NCBI GenBank assembly: GCA_905221605.1
Contig: CAJNDS010000138.1
Coordinates: forward strand, 153,424 to 217,423
DNA: 64,000 nt
Origin: Symbiodinium natans
Taxonomy: Eukaryota > Sar > Dinophyceae > Suessiales > Symbiodiniaceae
Direction: 5' to 3'
Of the stretch, positions 60,215-64,000 are shown in pieces. The first letter of the stretch is position 1. Every line of letters begins with the position of its first letter. The position numbers were made by a program, and so were the translations under genes. The notes under the pieces were generated by a model. That model had not been told where the DNA came from. It searched no databases and was given only the letters and a program-made list of their open reading frames with translations.

Positions 60215-60386
60215 GTAGCTTGACCTGGCTTGAGCGAAACTCCATTCATTCTGGTTTTGGGTTCTAGGGCCTGAGCACTGCGTCTGACTTCTAACTGCAG
60301 CTCAACCCTACCCAGGTGAAAGTTGGCTCGTTTTTCACCGGACAGGGTGCTAGACAGCTTCAAACGTGTTTGGACCTGCACTTCCA

Positions 60387-60485
60387 GGTTAGTAAGGTTC
60401 TTGAGTACTTATAACAAGTAGGCTTATAAGTACCCGACTCACCATACTTGTAACCCGACTTCTAAGAACCCATGAACCTCGTAGA
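60387..60485. repeat. decayed MITE-like element, family 1
   Basis: gagtacttataacaagtagg near the left and agaacccatgaacctcgtag at the right end. Confidence 0.5.
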
Positions 60486-60536
60486 TTGACAACCCAACTT
60501 TAAGAACATAATTCGGGCACGTAGGAGGAAGTGCAG

Positions 60537-60572
60537 GAAGAATCGGGCATTTTTGATCCCATGGACCTCCTG
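60537..60572 (+). CDS. candidate C-terminal tail exon
   Basis: EESGIFDPMDLL after gtgcag; phase 0 in, matching the TM12 exon, with a possible GA donor. Could be the cytoplasmic tail. Confidence 0.35.
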
Positions 60573-60645
60573 AACCCTAAACCCTAAACCCTAAACCCTA
60601 AACCCTAAACCCTAAACCCTAAACCCTAAACCCTAAACCCTAAAC
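60572..60645. repeat. telomere-like array, CCCTAAA
   Basis: About 10 units between two candidate tail exons. Confidence 0.96.
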
Positions 60646-60664
60646 GACGCTTCGGTCGGCAAAG

Positions 60665-60740
60665 GTCCCCGCTTTGATGCTCTCCGCCGGAGATTGGAAC
60701 TGGTGGCCGAGGAAGATGCCCTCAACGAAGCCATCGCCAG
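60665..60740 (+). CDS. candidate C-terminal coiled-coil exon
   Basis: PRFDALRRRLELVAEEDALN and on to EAIA; donor GCAAGT. Good coding character, amphipathic helix. Phase with 60537-60572 is not certain. Confidence 0.45.
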
Positions 60741-60749
60741 GCAAGTCGG

Positions 60750-60842
60750 TTTAGGGTTTAGGGTTTAGGATTTAGGGTTTAGGGTTTAGGGTTTAGGGTT
60801 TAGGGTTTAGGGTTTAGGGTTTACGGTTTACGGTTTAGGGTT
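60750..60842. repeat. telomere-like array, TTTAGGG
   Basis: About 13 units with TTTACGG variants. Confidence 0.95.
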
Positions 60843-60899
60843 TGGGTTTTGGGTTTTAGGGTATACGATTTTGGGGTTTTGGGTTTTGGGTTGTAGGAG

Positions 60900-62158
60900 G
60901 GAAACAATTCTGGCGTTCTTGTAACACTTACGGCGTCTAGAAACCCTAAACCAGCGCAACCCTTGATCGTATACCGCACGTGGTTTGCACAAAATCCCTC
61001 GGGCTTTGTGGATTGAATCGTAGAGTTGAGAAGCTTATCGCCTGCAAGGTGCCTGGGAGCTCATGAAAAACGAAGAAGAGATGGAATCGGACTGAAAAAA
61101 GCAGGCCGCACGTGAGCTTCGAGCTATAGATCACTCACCTTTCTTGTGCATAGCGTGCGCTCTTTGGGTGAGGGGGGAGGAGACGGTTGGAATTAACTAG
61201 GTCTTCCCAGTGGCGTCACGCATTCACTCCGTGCTTGTGGGGCTCATTGACAAGCTTAAACAAAGGAATGTGCAAGAACATTCACCATGTTGAAGTTTAT
61301 CGGATTCCTTTTCATCGGTTGTTGTCATTTCGTTTCCAACATCCACCAAGCATAAAGCTAAAATGAAAATTGTGAATTGTGTTGAGATATTACGAATTTT
61401 GCTTGAACTATATCATACAGCCATGTAGTTGTCCTACAATTACTGCACGACCGAGACGTAAGAATCTTTTCTTTTATGGTTCATTCTATTCAGCGTATCC
61501 TTTCGAGAGATAAATATGATTCCCCACCTTCGGTCTGGGGTTGTTTATATTTTAAATTCAACTCTTCTCCTCGCCCGGAATTCTTCTTCTCGCCCGGTCT
61601 ACTCCTAGAGACTCCCTGGACTGCCCAACCTCAGAGAATTGTTGGAGTGCTACCCCAGAAATTACCAGAGACTACCCCAATCTTTGGAGTGCCCAATCCA
61701 GAGACTCCTGGAGTGCCCAACTCCAGAGTCTCCCCCTTGGAGTGCCCAACCCGCCCAACTCTAGAGAGGAGTGCCTAACTAGAGACTCTTGGAGTCCTTG
61801 GAGTGCCCAACCCAGAGACTCCTGGAGATTGTTGTGGAGTTCTGTCATTCATATCTTCGGTGAAACATACTATGCGGGCGGTATTTGCGCCCAAGTAAAT
61901 GAAAGGGAATCTATATCCACGACAGTAAGAAGAGTTTCGAATTCTCTAAAACACCTAGACGTGCTTAAAAGTCCGCATTACCCCCAATTACGAGACATCT
62001 CAGAACGGTGATAAAATGATAAGGCCAAACGAAGATTCCTAAGTGAAATATACCAACAATGATTGAGACAAACAACCGAAATCAAAACAACGTTCTCGTG
62101 AGACGAATCGTGGTTTCAGCATCTATAAGCATCCATCTTAATTACTCGACCCATGATC
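60900..62158. other. gene-free stretch with inverted satellite block
   Basis: 61560-61830 holds repeats of ggagtgcccaac(c)cagagact, the reverse-strand partner of 5100-5300. The rest is AT-richer than its surroundings, without a recognised exon. Confidence 0.6.
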
Positions 62159-62470
62159 TTGTGTGGGTGGGTGTGGGTGGGTGTGGGTGGGTGTTGGTGT
62201 GTGGGTGGGGGTGGGTGGGGGTGGGTGGGGGTGGGGGTGGGGTGGGTGGTGGTGGGTGGGGGTGGGTGGGGGGGTGGGGGTGGTGGGGGGGTGGGGTGGG
62301 TGGGGGGTGGGGTGGTGGGTGGGGGTGGTGGGTGTGGGTGTGGGTGGGTGTGTGGGTGTGGGTGTGGGTGGGTGTGGGGTGGGTGTGGGGGTGGGTGGGT
62401 GGGGGGGTGGGGGGGTGGGGGTGGGGGTGGGGTGGGGGGGGTGGGGGGGGGTGGGGGGGGGGGGGGGGTT
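62159..62470. repeat. GTGGG-rich minisatellite
   Basis: GGTGGGTGT and GGGGTGGGG units without a fixed period, fading into pure G before a telomere-like array. Confidence 0.93.
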
Positions 62471-62600
62471 TAGGGTTTAGAGTTTAGGGTTTAGGGTTTA
62501 GGGTTTAGGGTTTAGGGTTTAGGGTTTAGGGTTTAGGGCTTAGGGCTTAGGGTTTAGGGTTTAGGGTTTAGGGTTTAGGGTTTAGGGTAGAGGGTTTAGG
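62468..62600. repeat. telomere-like array, TTTAGGG
   Basis: About 18 units with two TTAGGGC variants, fused to the G-rich minisatellite. Confidence 0.96.
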
Positions 62601-62742
62601 GTCCGCGCCCCGTCCCCCTGTGGTTTGGGCCCCCCTGTGGGGTGGTGTGGTTGGGGTTTGGGTTGAGGTTTAGGGTTTCGGGTTTAGGGTTTAGGGGTTT
62701 AGGGTTTAGGGGTTTAGGGTTTTGCTGTCATTCTGTGGACAG

Positions 62743-62922
62743 GATGCTGCGGTCATTTTCCTGGGTGGCCGCAAGTTCGTTCTGCAAGATCCCTCCAGCG
62801 AGTTCATCGGTGGAATGAAGGATCGTCTGGTTGTCATGCTGAATGCAGAAGACGCGGCAACCAGCTTCAGGCAAAGTGGGAGAATTCCAACTGTGGCTGT
62901 TGTGGAAAGGGCCATCGTGTAG
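62743..62922 (+). CDS. terminal exon of an unidentified gene
   Basis: After ggacag the frame reads DAAVIFLGGRKFVLQDPSSE and on to VAVVERAIV, then TAG. Balanced composition and a clean acceptor make it likely coding. I do not recognise the family. It may be the last exon of the transporter or of another gene. Confidence 0.5.
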   Translation, partial: DAAVIFLGGRKFVLQDPSSEFIGGMKDRLVVMLNAEDAATSFRQSGRIPTVAVVERAIV

Positions 62923-64000
62923 GTGCTCTTTTACATTTTACATCCCAAAGAAGCACAAAAGTTGATTCCACTGCAAGAGCAGAAGCATGCGACCCTGAGG
63001 ATCGAAAACAGAGGTGAAGAAGTCAGCGTTGGGGGAAATTTCGGCAAGGACGTGGTACTCCAAAGCCCAGGTTCTCTAAGTGTGAGGTTTTTTGACGTTG
63101 AGGCTCCAAAACGCTTCGGGAATGGGGTCGGGGAAACCCTAAACCCTAAACCCTAAACCCTAAACCCTAAACCCTAAACCCTAAACCCTAAACCCTAAAC
63201 CCTAAACCCTAAACCCTGCTGCGCGAGCTTCTGTAGCAAGTTGGGCTCCCTCCTCTTTGCGGCAGCACAAAAATGGAAGACCACTGGTGTTATCAGAAGT
63301 GGTCACCAGCGCTGGGAAGCCTAGTGGTCGACGAGGGAAGGCCCCCGCTCCCGCACGTGAAGCTTGTAGAAGCACTACAACTCCTCCTCCCCATCATCAT
63401 GCAGCCCTACATGACACACCGCTTTCACGCCACACGACCTCTGGCAGACACCATGACGCATAAAGGGCCACCCCGGCTGCCGCACTTGTCCAACAGACGT
63501 TGGCCAAATTACACGGCTTCTTTACAGCAGCAATACTTGCTACCTTAATGTACAAGCCTGGCTGTTTGCAGTTAGCCACTCCAGCAGGTAGCGTACATAC
63601 TCAAGTATGGTGCTCAGAAACAAGCGTGGAGAAATGTGTATCATGCGCGTAAGCCTTTGCACTCGCTCCTGGCTGCGCCATTGGGCTAACATACACCGCA
63701 ACGGGATGCTTGTGAGTTCTTACGCATTGTAAAAAAAAAGGGTAGACGGAACCAGAAAACAACACAACACACAGAGGTCTATTACCTTGCGCGAGGGCCA
63801 TCTTACAAGGACTTCGAGTGAAGGGGAATTTAAGCGACTACATTAGGACCCGTCAAATATCCCATCCGTAATATTCGATGGGCTTCGATGACCCTGTGGA
63901 GTCCCCATTATAGATCGAAGTTCTATCGACCCAGGCATCCCTAAATTTTTTGTTTAAAGAAAAATATTTCTAGAATAATTTTTATTTTATATATATAAAT
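62923..64000. other. 3' end of window, no firm gene
   Basis: A CCCTAAA array lies at 63136-63217. Overlapping frames at 63257-63548 (+ strand) are not recognisable. The last 60 bases are AT-rich. Confidence 0.5.
63136..63217. repeat. telomere-like array, CCCTAAA
   Basis: About 12 perfect units. Confidence 0.97.

Noticed and set aside
62059-62487. Gly/Val/Trp-rich frames of 105-142 codons
   Set aside because: Produced by the GTGGG minisatellite; all three frames are open together.

Overview
The window looks like nuclear DNA of a dinoflagellate; the genus cannot be told. Three things point that way. A sense copy of the 3' part of the dinoflagellate spliced leader (CCATTTTGGCTCAAG) sits in both LTRs of one retroelement. 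The split gene needs a mix of GT, GC and GA intron donors. The whole window is strewn with plant/alga-type telomere repeats (CCCTAAA / TTTAGGG) in both orientations. I recognise no rRNA, tRNA, CRISPR array or prokaryotic gene.

Layout. Positions 1-8.1 kb hold simple repeats (a 0.9-kb trinucleotide block), an internal 280-bp duplication, a satellite-like block and telomere-like arrays, with no gene I can defend. From about 8-10.4 kb to 60.2 kb (perhaps 60.7 kb) the + strand carries one very long gene. About 26 tiny exons (38-116 bp), found by translation and checked by intron phase, encode an MMPL/RND-type membrane transporter with both diagnostic Gly-Leu-Asp-Tyr helices. Its introns are filled with telomere-like arrays and small inverted-repeat (MITE-like) elements. 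A separate unidentified terminal exon lies at 62.74-62.92 kb.

Two LTR retroelements sit inside introns of that gene. Element A (13389-22111, + strand) has 292-bp LTRs and no reverse transcriptase, integrase or protease. It carries overlapping ORFs for a WW + S1 protein, a triple-CCCH protein with a SAM-like helical segment, and a long unrecognised protein whose reading frame continues past one stop into another triple-CCCH protein. Element B (26745-36650, - strand) is a nearly intact Ty1/copia element with 221-bp LTRs. Its 2596-residue ORF has Gag, CCCH and CCHC fingers, two protease-like domains, a cytosine-methyltransferase-like domain, integrase, a 2-oxoglutarate/Fe(II)-dioxygenase-like domain, reverse transcriptase, RNase H and a hydrophobic, cysteine-bearing tail.

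A and B share LTR ends, primer-binding site, polypurine tract, 3' leader-like region, spliced-leader relic and the same 5-bp target duplication (CCCTA) inside telomere-like arrays. They look like a non-autonomous/autonomous pair. Each has about one visible difference between its two LTRs, so both insertions are recent.

The remaining sequence is repeat-rich: about 50 telomere-like arrays, two MITE-like families (some copies interrupted by telomere-like arrays), minisatellites, and G/C homopolymer tracts where assembly may be unreliable. All gene models were made by eye; exon borders are proposals.
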